Of a stretch of DNA of 64,000 bases, positions 25,228-34,042 are shown one piece after another. The stretch lies in assembly GCA_004028775.1 (NCBI GenBank), contig RXGA01000002.1, positions 186,001-250,000 of the forward strand, written 5' to 3'. Source of the stretch: Candidatus Methanosuratincola subterraneus. GTDB lineage: Archaea > Thermoproteota > Methanomethylicia > Methanomethylicales > Methanomethylicaceae. Every line of letters begins with the position of its first letter. Position 1 is the first letter of the stretch. Both the position numbers and the translations under genes were made by a program. Under the pieces are notes generated by a model. The model made no database searches. It saw only the letters and a program-made list of their open reading frames with translations, and was not told the DNA's origin.

Positions 25228-26871
25228 GTGAAGGCAATCCTAACGATGAATTTTGCATATGTAAGATCCAGAGATGGAACGATCAGGGCGCTTTCTCAAG
25301 ATCAGTGCGATGTAATAGCCATACTTGAAGCCTCGGACACCCTGAGAAAGAGGTGGAGGAGTGCACTAAAGCTATTCAGGGAGGAGAGGAAGAAGGTAGA
25401 CTTCATTTTCAAGATTTACCACCCGGTCTATCTGGTCAGGCTGGAGGGCAAAATAATAGCGGTCGATGGAATGGGGGTTCAGGAGAGGTGCATCAACCAA
25501 GACAGTATTGGAGACGATATGGCACTGAGCACGAAATCGGTCTTCCGGCCTGTTTTCGGAGTCGATTTGTGCAAATGGCTCGCAGAGTGGGAGGAGACGA
25601 CTTCAGAAACCGAAGAGATAAGGGGCGGATTCGCGCTACCCCCCGTGATTACTAAGGAAGATGCCAAGAGGATAGCTAGAGAAGTGAAAAGCATCCATGA
25701 CTTGAACTTGGAAACGGTCCAAAAGCTTGAGAACAGAATCTCTGTGATGAACGAAGAATACAACAAAGCTCTGCTTGGACTTGTCGAGGAAGAAAAGTCG
25801 CTTCTCGAGAACTATGACAAAAAAATTTCGTTGAAGAGCGCTGAGATAGAGGGCCTTGAAACATACAGCGAGATGAAGATGATCAGTGAGCTGAAGGCGA
25901 ACTTCGACAAGAAGCTCGAATCAATCAAAAAACAGAAGGCAGAGATCGAGCAGGCAAGGCATAAGACTTTGAAGAGCATATCTGGGCTTGAAAGCGAGAA
26001 GGCGAAGTTGATCTTGCTGAAGAATTCGCTTTCCAGCAAGATATCATCATTGAACCTAAAGCTTGAAAAGATACATGAGGAGATGCAGAGGCTGAAACCA
26101 AACGGGAACGATCCCAAGGCTGTCAGCCAGCACCTAGTCGATTCGGAGAAGACCAGGAGGGAGATTGACAATCTCAATAGAGAGCTCGAGAGCTGCGTCT
26201 CAAGATTCAACCAGATCTCTGGAGAGATCGCCAAGATGACCGATAGTCTGAACGATCTTGACAGGCAGCTAGCAAACCTGAACGAGAAGGAGAGCCTGTT
26301 GCCTTCAAAAATGGAGGAAGAGGTGAACAAAGTTCGCAACTGCTTTGCGGGGAGGCGCGAGAACCTCGTAAAAGAGCTGATGGGATTGACTGAGGAGAAG
26401 GAGCGGGCGCTGGCTGAGATAAGGGCCAGAGAGAGGCAGGAAAGGACGAAATACAACAAAGAGCTCTGCAGGCTGCAGTTCTTGATTGCCAAGGCGAAAG
26501 AAGACTTGCGCGCATTGGATTCGCTTATGCTACAAGGCGAGGCTGACGCAGAATGGGAACTGGAGATGATGCTCATACCATTCTACGTCTACTCAATTGA
26601 GGGCGATCTCAGGATCATCGAGCCCCAGATACACTTTGCTGAAGGCGGGAAGGTGGTGAAGTCCGGGGGGGCATGCTTGGTGATGGGAGGTTGCGAACAC
26701 TTGCAGGGGAATTGGGATGCGCTTTCGGTGCTTCTCTTCAAAGCCAGGGAGAGATTCAACCTCATTTCGATCGAAAACAGGAGCAGGATAATCTCGGCTG
26801 CCGAGTCGCTCAGGTCCATGCGGGTTATCAATGATTTCCAGCTGTCATACATAAGGGCGGTGGGAGACTAA
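25228..26871 (+). CDS. Uncharacterised coiled-coil protein
   Basis: 547 residues from a GTG start. An N-terminal globular region (about 1-150, with PVYLVRLEGKIIAVDGMG) is followed by a long heptad-rich coiled coil (about 160-430, full of Glu, Lys and Leu) and a C-terminal globular region (about 440-547). No ATPase motif, signal peptide or membrane helix is seen, so it is not an SMC protein despite the coil. Its stop directly abuts the ATG of the glycosyltransferase gene, and HMG-CoA reductase follows, so the three are probably one operon. Function unknown. Confidence 0.7.
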   Translation: MKAILTMNFAYVRSRDGTIRALSQDQCDVIAILEASDTLRKRWRSALKLFREERKKVDFIFKIYHPVYLVRLEGKIIAVDGMGVQERCINQDSIGDDMALSTKSVFRPVFGVDLCKWLAEWEETTSETEEIRGGFALPPVITKEDAKRIAREVKSIHDLNLETVQKLENRISVMNEEYNKALLGLVEEEKSLLENYDKKISLKSAEIEGLETYSEMKMISELKANFDKKLESIKKQKAEIEQARHKTLKSISGLESEKAKLILLKNSLSSKISSLNLKLEKIHEEMQRLKPNGNDPKAVSQHLVDSEKTRREIDNLNRELESCVSRFNQISGEIAKMTDSLNDLDRQLANLNEKESLLPSKMEEEVNKVRNCFAGRRENLVKELMGLTEEKERALAEIRARERQERTKYNKELCRLQFLIAKAKEDLRALDSLMLQGEADAEWELEMMLIPFYVYSIEGDLRIIEPQIHFAEGGKVVKSGGACLVMGGCEHLQGNWDALSVLLFKARERFNLISIENRSRIISAAESLRSMRVINDFQLSYIRAVGD

Positions 26872-28125
26872 ATGAAGATCCTTTATGCTAGCCAGTCATT
26901 CCTTCCAAGCACAGGAGGGGTCTCATATTACCTCATGTGGCTGGGGAGAAAACTTAAAGATGCCAAACATGAGGTTGTGTTTGTCAACATGAAGCCACCG
27001 AAGGGAAAGGGCAGGGAAGAGATAGCTGGGTTCAAGGTGTTCAGGGTTCCTGCTGAGGGGGAGTTTGACCACGACACCCTAAGTGGCTACTCGAAATTCA
27101 AGGAGCTTGTACTGAAAGTCTTCCACAACAGAGATGTTCCGGTGGACATGCTATACAATAAGCACCTCTATGGTTACAACGAATACTTGAAGGTCAACGA
27201 ATCTTTCCAGAGGGCTATTTCAGAAGCCGCAGACCTGGAGCAGCCAGACGTAGTCCATGTTCACGATTTCCAACTACTCCCCTGCCTGCCTAGCCTCGTG
27301 GATAGCTGGCCGCTCGCCTTCACCTGGCATATCCCATTCACGGAAGAGGTGCACAACTCCTGGAGGGAGGCGATGTTGGAATACATGAAAAACGCCTCAG
27401 CATCCATATTTTCGACAAAGGGGTATGCAAGCGCAGCCATAAAGTCTGGGCTTCCATTCAACAGGGTGGGCGTCATCCCACCGTTCATTGACGTGGAGCA
27501 GCCAAAGGCAAAGTTCAGGGAGAGATTCGGAATTAGTAACGACAAGAAACTGATAATCTGCGTAGCCAGGATGGACAAATTCAAGGGGCAAAAAACACTC
27601 CTCGACGCGGCTGCTGCGCTTGATATCGATTACCAGCTTGTTTTCATAGGCAACGGCTCCTTCAGCAAGGACGTGCTCAAGGTCAAGGAAAAAGAAAGCT
27701 ACGGCAAGGAACTCAAAGAGAAGGCAAAAAACGAAATTTACGGAGGCAGGGTTATCTTCGCAGGGGCGGTCGACAGAGACCTTCTCATGGCTGCCTATAA
27801 TGAATGCGACCTCGTCGTATTGCCGTCTGTGCACGAGGGCTTCGGTCTAGCGATCACCGAGGGAATGGCATTCGGGAAACCCGTGATCGGAACTGCGGTA
27901 GGCGGCATTCCGTCTCAGATCTGGCCAGGAGTGAATGGCTACTTGGTCAGACCCGACGATCCGAGGTCACTCTCGGATGCGATTCGCCATATACTGAAGA
28001 ACAGCGAATTGGCTGAGGAAATGGGGAAGAACAGCAAGGCGATCTTTGAAAGGTACTTCTCCGCTGAGCGAGGGGCTAAAGATCACATAGAACTTTATAG
28101 CAGACTGCTCAAATTCCGAGGTTAA
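26872..28125 (+). CDS. Glycosyltransferase family 4 (GT-B fold)
   Basis: 417 residues. N-terminal donor-independent domain starting ILYASQSFLPSTGGVSYYLMWL, and a C-terminal GT4 domain with ICVARMDKFKGQKTLLDAA and the E-x7-E motif (VLPSVHEGFGLAITEGMAFGKP, in part), all typical of retaining transferases that use nucleotide sugars. Acceptor unknown; cell-surface glycan, glycolipid or trehalose-type synthesis are all possible. ATG starts at the base after the coiled-coil protein's stop. Confidence 0.88.
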   Translation: MKILYASQSFLPSTGGVSYYLMWLGRKLKDAKHEVVFVNMKPPKGKGREEIAGFKVFRVPAEGEFDHDTLSGYSKFKELVLKVFHNRDVPVDMLYNKHLYGYNEYLKVNESFQRAISEAADLEQPDVVHVHDFQLLPCLPSLVDSWPLAFTWHIPFTEEVHNSWREAMLEYMKNASASIFSTKGYASAAIKSGLPFNRVGVIPPFIDVEQPKAKFRERFGISNDKKLIICVARMDKFKGQKTLLDAAAALDIDYQLVFIGNGSFSKDVLKVKEKESYGKELKEKAKNEIYGGRVIFAGAVDRDLLMAAYNECDLVVLPSVHEGFGLAITEGMAFGKPVIGTAVGGIPSQIWPGVNGYLVRPDDPRSLSDAIRHILKNSELAEEMGKNSKAIFERYFSAERGAKDHIELYSRLLKFRG

Positions 28126-28126
28126 G

Positions 28127-29404
28127 GTGGCAGTTTCCTTGAAAGGAAGCAGTAGTTTGAGCGGCTTCTACAAGAAGAGCGTGGATGAGAGGATAGAGAC
28201 GCTTAGGGAAGTTGCAGGCCTGGAAGAGGAGGATATCCAAAGGCTCAAGGAAGGGCTGCCGGTCGAGCTCGCCAACATCATGGTAGAGAACGTAGTAGGG
28301 ACATTCCAGCTCCCGCTCGGGATAGCCACGAACTTCAGGGTGAATGGCAGGGACTACCTCGTGCCAATGGCAACAGAAGAGGCTTCTGTAATTGCGGCTG
28401 CGAGCCACGCAGCCAAGCTTGCCCTCCCGGAGGGGTTCAAGGCAGCCAGCACTAGACCAGTGGTGCGTGGGCAGGTCCAGATCATAGGGCTCGGCGATCT
28501 AGCCACGCCTGCCCAGAGAATCCTGGAAGCCAAGTGTGGGCTTATGGAGGAAGCAAACAGGTTTGCAGGATCGTTGCCCAAGATGGGCGGCGGCGTGGTT
28601 GATCTCAAGGTCAAGGCTTTTGAAGAGCCGAGGAGGATGCTCGTCGCCGAATTTTACGTTGACTGCAGGGACGCTATGGGGGCGAATGTGGTCAACACCA
28701 TATTGGAGGGGATCGCTCCGAGGCTGGAGGAACTCACAGGAGGGAGGAGTCTTCTCAGGATTCTGTCTAACCTAACTACCGAGAGGATGTCCCGATCCAG
28801 CGTGGTCTTCAGGCGCGGGGCTTTAGGGGATGAGATCATTGAAGGAATAATCGCCGCATATGACTTTGCTTGCGCCGATCCGTACCGAGCTGCAACGCAC
28901 AACAAGGGCATAATGAATGGAATAACAGCAGTCACAATAGCCACCGGGAATGACTCGAGGGCAGTAGAGGCAGGGGCTCATGCCTATGCTGCGATCTCCG
29001 GCAAGTATCTCCCGCTATCCAAGTGGTGGAAGGACAAGGAAGGCAACCTCGTGGGAGAGCTTGAGCTTCCGCTGGCGCTGGGCATTGTTGGCGGGGCTAC
29101 AAAGGTCCATCCTGTAGCCCAGACAGTGCTAAAGATAATAGGCGCCAAGAGCGCGAATGAGCTCGCAGAAGTCGTATGCGCGGTAGGGCTCGCCCAAAAT
29201 TTCGCAGCCTTGAGGGCACTAGTGAGCGAGGGCATCCAGAAGGGGCACATGCGGCTCCATTCAAGGAACGTCGCAATCATGGCCGGAGCGACAGGGCAAG
29301 AGGTCGAAAAAGTCGCCAGCGCGATGGTAGCTGAAGGGAATATAAGGGTTTCGAGGGCCAAGGAAATATTGGAGGCATTGAGGGGTAAGAGCTCAGACCA
29401 GTGA
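28127..29404 (+). CDS. hmgA: 3-hydroxy-3-methylglutaryl-CoA reductase (class I)
   Basis: 425 residues, GTG start. NADPH-dependent reduction of HMG-CoA to mevalonate, the entry to archaeal isoprenoid lipid synthesis. Signatures: ENVVGTFQLPLGIATNF, the catalytic Glu context, DAMGANVVN, GTVGGATKVHP-like (here GIVGGATKVHP) and the catalytic His near the C-terminal KGHMRLHSRN. Follows the glycosyltransferase gene by one base. The 3' end overlaps the convergent ferredoxin gene by 12 bases. Confidence 0.95.
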   Translation: MAVSLKGSSSLSGFYKKSVDERIETLREVAGLEEEDIQRLKEGLPVELANIMVENVVGTFQLPLGIATNFRVNGRDYLVPMATEEASVIAAASHAAKLALPEGFKAASTRPVVRGQVQIIGLGDLATPAQRILEAKCGLMEEANRFAGSLPKMGGGVVDLKVKAFEEPRRMLVAEFYVDCRDAMGANVVNTILEGIAPRLEELTGGRSLLRILSNLTTERMSRSSVVFRRGALGDEIIEGIIAAYDFACADPYRAATHNKGIMNGITAVTIATGNDSRAVEAGAHAYAAISGKYLPLSKWWKDKEGNLVGELELPLALGIVGGATKVHPVAQTVLKIIGAKSANELAEVVCAVGLAQNFAALRALVSEGIQKGHMRLHSRNVAIMAGATGQEVEKVASAMVAEGNIRVSRAKEILEALRGKSSDQ

Positions 29405-29584
29405 GATTGCGCCCACGGGGCATGAAGAAACGGCATAATCAAGATCGCATTTACCTGCCTCGTTTATGACTCGGGACTTGCCTTCTTGGTCGAGTTCAAA
29501 GACCTCAGGGCAAACGAGAGTGCAGTTGCCGCATCCGATGCACAGACCCCTGTCAACCCGCGGTACTTTTGCCAAATTTGGCAC
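29393..29584 (-). CDS. Small [4Fe-4S] ferredoxin
   Basis: 63 residues. Cys15, 18, 21 and Cys55 (followed by Pro) can hold one [4Fe-4S] cluster; the additional Cys25 and Cys46 could form a disulfide, as seen in some thermophile single-cluster ferredoxins. The VFELDQEGKSRV strand is typical. Cytoplasmic electron carrier; partner unknown. Convergent with hmgA. Confidence 0.88.
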   Translation of the reverse strand: MPNLAKVPRVDRGLCIGCGNCTLVCPEVFELDQEGKSRVINEAGKCDLDYAVSSCPVGAISLV

Positions 29585-29648
29585 CTACAGAGGGATGATT
29601 GGCGGATTAGTTATATAGAATTGACGTCAAGTATTCGTCGTGGTTTGA

Positions 29649-30215
29649 TTGGGATTCGAGAATCTTGTCAGGGTAGCCTCAGTGCTGAAGAACATGCCTA
29701 GGACGGGCTGGATCCAGAGGGGCGTGCCGAGGGGCGAGGCCGAAACAGTTGCGGAGCACACGTTCATGGTTACGGCAATCTTGGGATACATCTCAGCCAG
29801 TCGCAGCGCATTGCACTTGGATCGAGAGAGGATGATCCTCATGGGGATCATACACGACATGGGGGAGGCCGTTGCAGGGGACATCCCCAGATCACTCACA
29901 GAGAGGCTTGGGAAGGATCTGAAGGAGGGGGTTGAGACCGAAATAATCAGGGGGATCTTTGGCGGGACTGACGGCAGCAGACTAGCCGATCTCTTCATAG
30001 AATACCTGCAGAGGGAGACGACAGAGTCGAAGCTAGTCAAAATCGCAGATCTTCTGGCCACGCTCCGGCAGGCTGAGATATACCTTGGGAGAGGATTCCC
30101 TGTCATCGATATAATCGAATCCTGCACGGAAGAGGCGCAAGGCATGATCGAGGAGATACGGGAAGACGAACTTAGGGTTCAATTGGAGGCGATCCTTGCG
30201 TCGAAAGGCAGATAA
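29649..30215 (+). CDS. HD-domain phosphohydrolase (YfbR/HDDC2-like)
   Basis: 188 residues, TTG start. The HD-type metal site is seen in AEHTFMV, IIHDMGEAVAGD and a later KIADLLATL Asp. This arrangement resembles YfbR/HDDC2 5'-deoxynucleotidases, which hydrolyse dNMPs. It is followed by a small gene after 23 bases. Confidence 0.8.
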   Translation: MGFENLVRVASVLKNMPRTGWIQRGVPRGEAETVAEHTFMVTAILGYISASRSALHLDRERMILMGIIHDMGEAVAGDIPRSLTERLGKDLKEGVETEIIRGIFGGTDGSRLADLFIEYLQRETTESKLVKIADLLATLRQAEIYLGRGFPVIDIIESCTEEAQGMIEEIREDELRVQLEAILASKGR

Positions 30216-30238
30216 ATCAATCGGGGTGTTTGATAACT

Positions 30239-30517
30239 ATGGCAAAAGGTGAAAAAGGGGGAAGGGAAGAGCCCCCTTCAGGGGAAGAAAAGCAATATTA
30301 CATGCCGATTCCGGCAGGGACGCCTTATTCAGTCATTGCGGAGGCCGTCAACCGTTTCGGGATCGAGCTGAGCGAGAAAGAAGTGATCGTCCCAGGGATA
30401 GGGGAAAACGAGGCTGCCCCGCTTTCATGGGTTCTAGTCGGAAGCAGGGACAGGCTTGAGAAAGCGCATGAATTCATTGTCAAAAAAATGACGGAGATGC
30501 TTGAGAAGTTCAGGTAG
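30239..30517 (+). CDS. Small uncharacterised protein
   Basis: 92 residues from the ATG at 30239. Charged N-terminus (about 1-22), then a compact alpha/beta region containing YMPIPAGTPYSVIAEAVNRFGIELSEKEVIVPGIGE. No known motif. Same strand as the HD protein. Its last eight bases overlap the convergent HTH regulator gene. The gene lies at the edge of the Mcr activation locus, so a methanogen-specific role is possible but unsupported. Confidence 0.6.
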   Translation: MAKGEKGGREEPPSGEEKQYYMPIPAGTPYSVIAEAVNRFGIELSEKEVIVPGIGENEAAPLSWVLVGSRDRLEKAHEFIVKKMTEMLEKFR

Positions 30518-31013
30518 GAGTTTCGCCACCAAGGTGAGCGCTCAGACGCCTGTCCTCATCTTGCATCTCGCTCTGGAGGTCCCTCACTATCCTGGCGATC
30601 GCGGTAAGGAACAGCTGCTCGACTGCCCTACCAAGCGAGGCGCCAAGCTCATCGCAGAGATCCGACACCCTTTCGGAATTCCTGTCCAAGAAGGAGTAAA
30701 GCGACTCTGCCATCGCCTGGTATAGGTCTTCCGCAAGCTCAGGGCTATTTTCATCCCCGATCGCGATCGAGAACTCGAGCGCATACAGGTCAGGACCCTT
30801 CCCTATCCCTGGTATCCGCCTGACCAGGTTTCCATTCACTAACTTTTCCAGGCGGTCTGATGCGTCCTTCTTGCTGATCAAGAGCGCTTCGGACATCTGA
30901 TCCATAGTCAAAGGGCCCTTCTGAAGGGACAGAAGGACTTCGCGCGACTTTTCATCAAGCAGTGCGCTGCAGACCTCTGCAAGTTTTTTGTCATGAACCA
31001 CTAGGCATGCCAT
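30510..31013 (-). CDS. HTH transcriptional regulator at the end of the mcrD-mcrC-mmp5 operon
   Basis: 167 residues from the ATG at 31011-31013. ArsR/MarR-like winged helix in the first 80 residues (LTMDQMSEALLISKKDASDRLEKLVNGNLV) and a helical C-terminal half of unknown role. Its start overlaps the end of mmp5 by more than 20 bases, so it is translationally coupled to mcrD-mcrC-mmp5. A regulator of the Mcr genes is the natural guess; nothing in the sequence shows which promoter it binds. Confidence 0.72.
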   Translation of the reverse strand: MACLVVHDKKLAEVCSALLDEKSREVLLSLQKGPLTMDQMSEALLISKKDASDRLEKLVNGNLVRRIPGIGKGPDLYALEFSIAIGDENSPELAEDLYQAMAESLYSFLDRNSERVSDLCDELGASLGRAVEQLFLTAIARIVRDLQSEMQDEDRRLSAHLGGETPT

Positions 31014-31455
31014 TCTTATCACCAAGAGACTTGAGGAATGACCTTATCTTTGAGACCATTACCCTGGCGTCCTCCTCTGTGCGAGGGTAGGGGACTAAAA
31101 CGACCGGAATCCCCCTACGCTTCAGCAGGTAGCGGATGAACTCGTTGGTCCTGCCACAGCTGGCACAGCCGAACAGGGCTTCGGGATCCTCCACCACGAT
31201 TGCTGCATCAGCATCCTCTATGAGCGGCCCGATGAGAGCCAGGCGACCCCTCACACCCGACGGGACTTCTATAGCAGCATACTTCAGCCCTCTCCTGGGG
31301 AACTCTGGAGTGATGTTCATCGGAGGCGAGTCTATCTCCGGCTTCGAGAGGTTCTTGGCGACCTCCTCGCCGAGACCGAGTGGAATATGACCTTCTCGCG
31401 TCACGAGGTCGTACAGGATAAGACTGTTGGGCGGGAAGATGAAAACTTTAGCCAA
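30991..31455 (-). CDS. mmp5: Methanogenesis marker protein 5
   Basis: 154 residues. It matches the methanogenesis marker 5 family, which is found only in organisms with Mcr: IFPPNSLILYDLV opening, IDSPPMNITPE, GLKYAAIEVPSGVRGRLALIGPLIEDADAAIVV and GCASCGRTNEFI with a CxxC. Biochemical function is unknown; the family often lies with mcrC and mmp6. It overlaps mcrC by eight bases and the HTH gene by over 20. Confidence 0.88.
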   Translation of the reverse strand: MAKVFIFPPNSLILYDLVTREGHIPLGLGEEVAKNLSKPEIDSPPMNITPEFPRRGLKYAAIEVPSGVRGRLALIGPLIEDADAAIVVEDPEALFGCASCGRTNEFIRYLLKRRGIPVVLVPYPRTEEDARVMVSKIRSFLKSLGDKNGMPSGS

Positions 31456-32107
31456 CGTTATTCCTCCCTAGGATCACTTCTTTGCTATCTACCTTGCTCA
31501 ACCAGAACTTCACTTTTATCACTATCTCATTCAGCTTGTCCCTTGGGCAGCTCACTCCCCTGACGACGCCTGTGACCAGATCCACAATTACACCAGCGCA
31601 TTCGACCTTGCCAGGAGGCGGCCGGACCAAGCGAGTGATTATGCCGACCTTTGCAAAGTCCTCGTAGTCAACAGGGGCCTCGCATACTACTATCGCCGGG
31701 ATGTCGACATACCTGAGGAACGACTTTGCCTTGTGGACCACGTGACCGCTGATGCCACCAAGGTGGATGAGCGCAAGCTTGAAACGCCTTATCTGGAATA
31801 CCTCCTTTTCGTTCATGCCAGCCATCGATCCGCCAGGGGCGCCACCGTAAGGCGAGTCAGGAGGGACCCCGGCACCGGACTCGAGCACGAGCACGCTGGT
31901 GCGTATCCCCTGTTCCCTGAGGCCATAAGTGATCTCGCAGATCGGCTTGGTAATGTGCCGCTTAGAGGGCGACATTGCGATTGCAACTACCTCGAAGCTC
32001 TCTGATTCCGAGATTGTCCCGCGCTGGGCAAGGCCGCCGCCCTCTCCAATGCCCATCGACTCCCTGCAGTCGACAATCTGCACGTCTCTGCCAATTGAAT
32101 CCTGCAA
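31448..32107 (-). CDS. mcrC: Mcr activation protein McrC
   Basis: 219 residues from the TTG at 32105-32107, chosen because GGTGA lies six bases ahead; GTG 32116 is possible. McrC hallmarks: QIVDCRESMGIGEGGGLAQRGT, SPSKRHITKPICEITYGLRE, HLGGISGHVVHKAKSFLRYVDIPAIVVC and APVDYEDFAKVG. McrC is a component of the ATP-dependent complex that reduces Ni-F430 in apo-inactive Mcr. In many methanogens it lies within mcrBDCGA; here it is about 25 kb from mcrBGA, in an operon mcrD-mcrC-mmp5-HTH. Confidence 0.94.
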   Translation of the reverse strand: MQDSIGRDVQIVDCRESMGIGEGGGLAQRGTISESESFEVVAIAMSPSKRHITKPICEITYGLREQGIRTSVLVLESGAGVPPDSPYGGAPGGSMAGMNEKEVFQIRRFKLALIHLGGISGHVVHKAKSFLRYVDIPAIVVCEAPVDYEDFAKVGIITRLVRPPPGKVECAGVIVDLVTGVVRGVSCPRDKLNEIVIKVKFWLSKVDSKEVILGRNNVG

Positions 32108-32108
32108 C

Positions 32109-32438
32109 CTATTCACCTTTCAGTCCGCGTAGGTAGTCCTTAACAGTCGGCCTTGGCTTTGTGAATTGACCTACTCTGACATCGTAGCCATAAGGCATTG
32201 ACTGGTCGCATACGGGCTTCAGCTTTGCTATTACATCTTCAGGCGTGAAGCCGCTTTTCACCACAATTATGAACCTGCCCGTTAGGCGCCCGCCGCCTGA
32301 AAACCTTGGGCCGTGGGTCAGAACCTCTTCGACACCCTCGGTATCGCGCATTATCGCGGCCAAATCCATTGCCTTCTTGTCGCTCATCAGTCGCCTCGGC
32401 ATGACCTCGATTTCCCTGAAATGAGCTTGCTGGGACAT
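32109..32438 (-). CDS. mcrD: Mcr operon protein McrD (short)
   Basis: 109 residues, shorter than the usual 140-170. Conserved parts are the opening IEVMPRRLMS, the VLTHGPR segment and the ending FGYDVRVGQFTKPRPTVKDYL-type block (here PYGYDVRVGQFTKPRPTV). McrD binds immature Mcr and is thought to help assembly or cofactor delivery. ATG start with GTGATCC just ahead. First gene of the leftward operon; the next gene starts within its last codons. Confidence 0.88.
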   Translation of the reverse strand: MSQQAHFREIEVMPRRLMSDKKAMDLAAIMRDTEGVEEVLTHGPRFSGGGRLTGRFIIVVKSGFTPEDVIAKLKPVCDQSMPYGYDVRVGQFTKPRPTVKDYLRGLKGE

Positions 32439-32506
32439 CCTGGATCACTAACCTATAAATTAATCAGGGATTTAATAATGTAGTGCTACCGCAGGAGTGT
32501 CCCCCT
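32439..32506. promoter_or_regulatory. Compact divergent promoter between mcrD and mmp3
   Basis: Only about 70 bases separate the two start codons. Rightward, GATTTAATAATG (about 32467-32478) can act as TATA for mmp3; leftward, TTTATAGG (complement of CCTATAAA near 32451-32458) can act for mcrD. The two transcription complexes would overlap, which would couple expression of the two arms of the Mcr activation locus. Confidence 0.5.
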
Positions 32507-34042
32507 TTGAGAATAATTATCGACGGAAAAGAGTACGAGGCAGGCGAAAGAGAGAGCCTTGGCGGGATGCTGGAAAGGGCTGGCATCCCTGTCAAAGAGG
32601 GGTGCATAATCGCAGTCAAGAAGAAGGTAAAGGAAGAGAGCGTTGAGACAGACCTCTTTGAGATTGAAACGACTAGGGGCCGGATGATACTGAGGGTAGA
32701 ATGCGGCGATCTCCTCGAGCGATGGAGAAAATCCTGCCACGGCTACAAGGGGGCAGGTGTGAGGTGGACCACGAAGGATGCGGTAGTTTTCGGTTCCACC
32801 GTATTCGACGCTCAGCCCTCGATGGAACCGGTGAGCCTCGGGAGGTACGAGGTGACGCTCAGCCTTTCAGGGCTAAGCAAGGAGAACACGCTGCTGGTCT
32901 TCTCAAAGCGGCCGCACTCGGCTTCCTATTACCCGCCCAAGGGATGCGCTGTCCTGGGCAGGATAGTCTATGGAAGGCACTTGGTCGGGCTGCTCAGGAT
33001 GGGGGACAGGATCATTTCCATCAGGCCAGTACTCGAGACAAAGGAGCTTGCAAAGTCGCTGCTCAAGGGCGAAGCAGGGATGCCACTTGAGGAAGGTGAC
33101 AAGATCTTCACCAAAGTCGAGGTAGAGCTCGACTTTGACTCGCCAGTCTGCGGGGAGCAGGCATACAACGTGCTTAACGACGGCGTCATCAAGGTCTCGT
33201 CAGAGACCAGCAGTTACATCTGCAACAGCGAGAAGAAGGTCATTGCCCTCCCGGTGGAGAAGCTGGGGGAAAGGAAGAGGGGCAGCCTCACGATACGGAA
33301 TTCTGGTGAGAATGTGGGGGCAGCATACATCTACAAGAGGGAGGCTCCGCTGGCTCAGTCGCATACCATAGTCGGCAGAGTCAACGGAGGGATCGAGCTA
33401 GTGGACTTGGCAAAAGAAGGGGATTGCCTTGAGGTGTCGGTCAGTCCTCCGAGGATCGACCTGCTCGGGAAGAATGTTTCTGAGGCTAGATCCGCACTCG
33501 ACTCAATAGGTGTTGAGTTGGAGACCGAAGGATCGCCTGCGGATAACGATTCGGGCGTAATTGTGGAGCATGAGCCGCAGAACTCGCTAGAGATTTACAA
33601 GAAGCGGACTGTCAAGTGCAAGGCGATAAGACCGGAGAGCATCCTTAAAATCAGGCTTTATGAGGACAAAGCGCCAAACTCAGTCAGGTACTTCAGGGCG
33701 GTCACTGGGCTCGAGCGGAAGGCATTCGGGAAATTGAGGGTTTACTTTGCGACCCCGAAGATGGAGATGATCCTATTCAAGGGAAATGAAGAGATCGCAA
33801 AAGGGCTCACGCCGGAGAATACGCCCAGCGATAAGGTATTCGCCGGGTCGATAGGGGTCACTAACACTGTGAAGAAGTTTGCAGGGATGATAGGGATCAG
33901 GATGACGGACAGCGAGAAGTTCGGCCCAACTGCCGAGAGCTTCGACGGGACGAATCTGATCGGAGAGGTGCAAGGAGGGCTGGACCTGCTCAGGAGGCTT
34001 AAGGAGGACAGCGAGCTGTATATCCAGGAGCTGAGAGGATGA
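32507..34042 (+). CDS. mmp3: Methanogenesis marker protein 3 (Mcr activation complex)
   Basis: 511 residues from the TTG at 32507 (GGAG ahead); a GTG at 32483 is in frame. An N-terminal ubiquitin-like or beta-grasp segment (IIIDGKEYEAGERESL) and a C-terminal part resembling cyclophilin-type folds (SVRYFRAVTGL, GSIGVTNTV, VQGGLDLLRRLK). Matches methanogenesis marker 3, reported as a subunit of the Mcr activation complex. First gene of the rightward activation operon; four-base overlap with mmp6. Confidence 0.88.
   Translation: MRIIIDGKEYEAGERESLGGMLERAGIPVKEGCIIAVKKKVKEESVETDLFEIETTRGRMILRVECGDLLERWRKSCHGYKGAGVRWTTKDAVVFGSTVFDAQPSMEPVSLGRYEVTLSLSGLSKENTLLVFSKRPHSASYYPPKGCAVLGRIVYGRHLVGLLRMGDRIISIRPVLETKELAKSLLKGEAGMPLEEGDKIFTKVEVELDFDSPVCGEQAYNVLNDGVIKVSSETSSYICNSEKKVIALPVEKLGERKRGSLTIRNSGENVGAAYIYKREAPLAQSHTIVGRVNGGIELVDLAKEGDCLEVSVSPPRIDLLGKNVSEARSALDSIGVELETEGSPADNDSGVIVEHEPQNSLEIYKKRTVKCKAIRPESILKIRLYEDKAPNSVRYFRAVTGLERKAFGKLRVYFATPKMEMILFKGNEEIAKGLTPENTPSDKVFAGSIGVTNTVKKFAGMIGIRMTDSEKFGPTAESFDGTNLIGEVQGGLDLLRRLKEDSELYIQELRG

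Noticed and set aside
25228-26871. SMC or Rad50-like ATPase
   Set aside because: Long coiled coil but no Walker A, signature or Walker B motif in either end domain.
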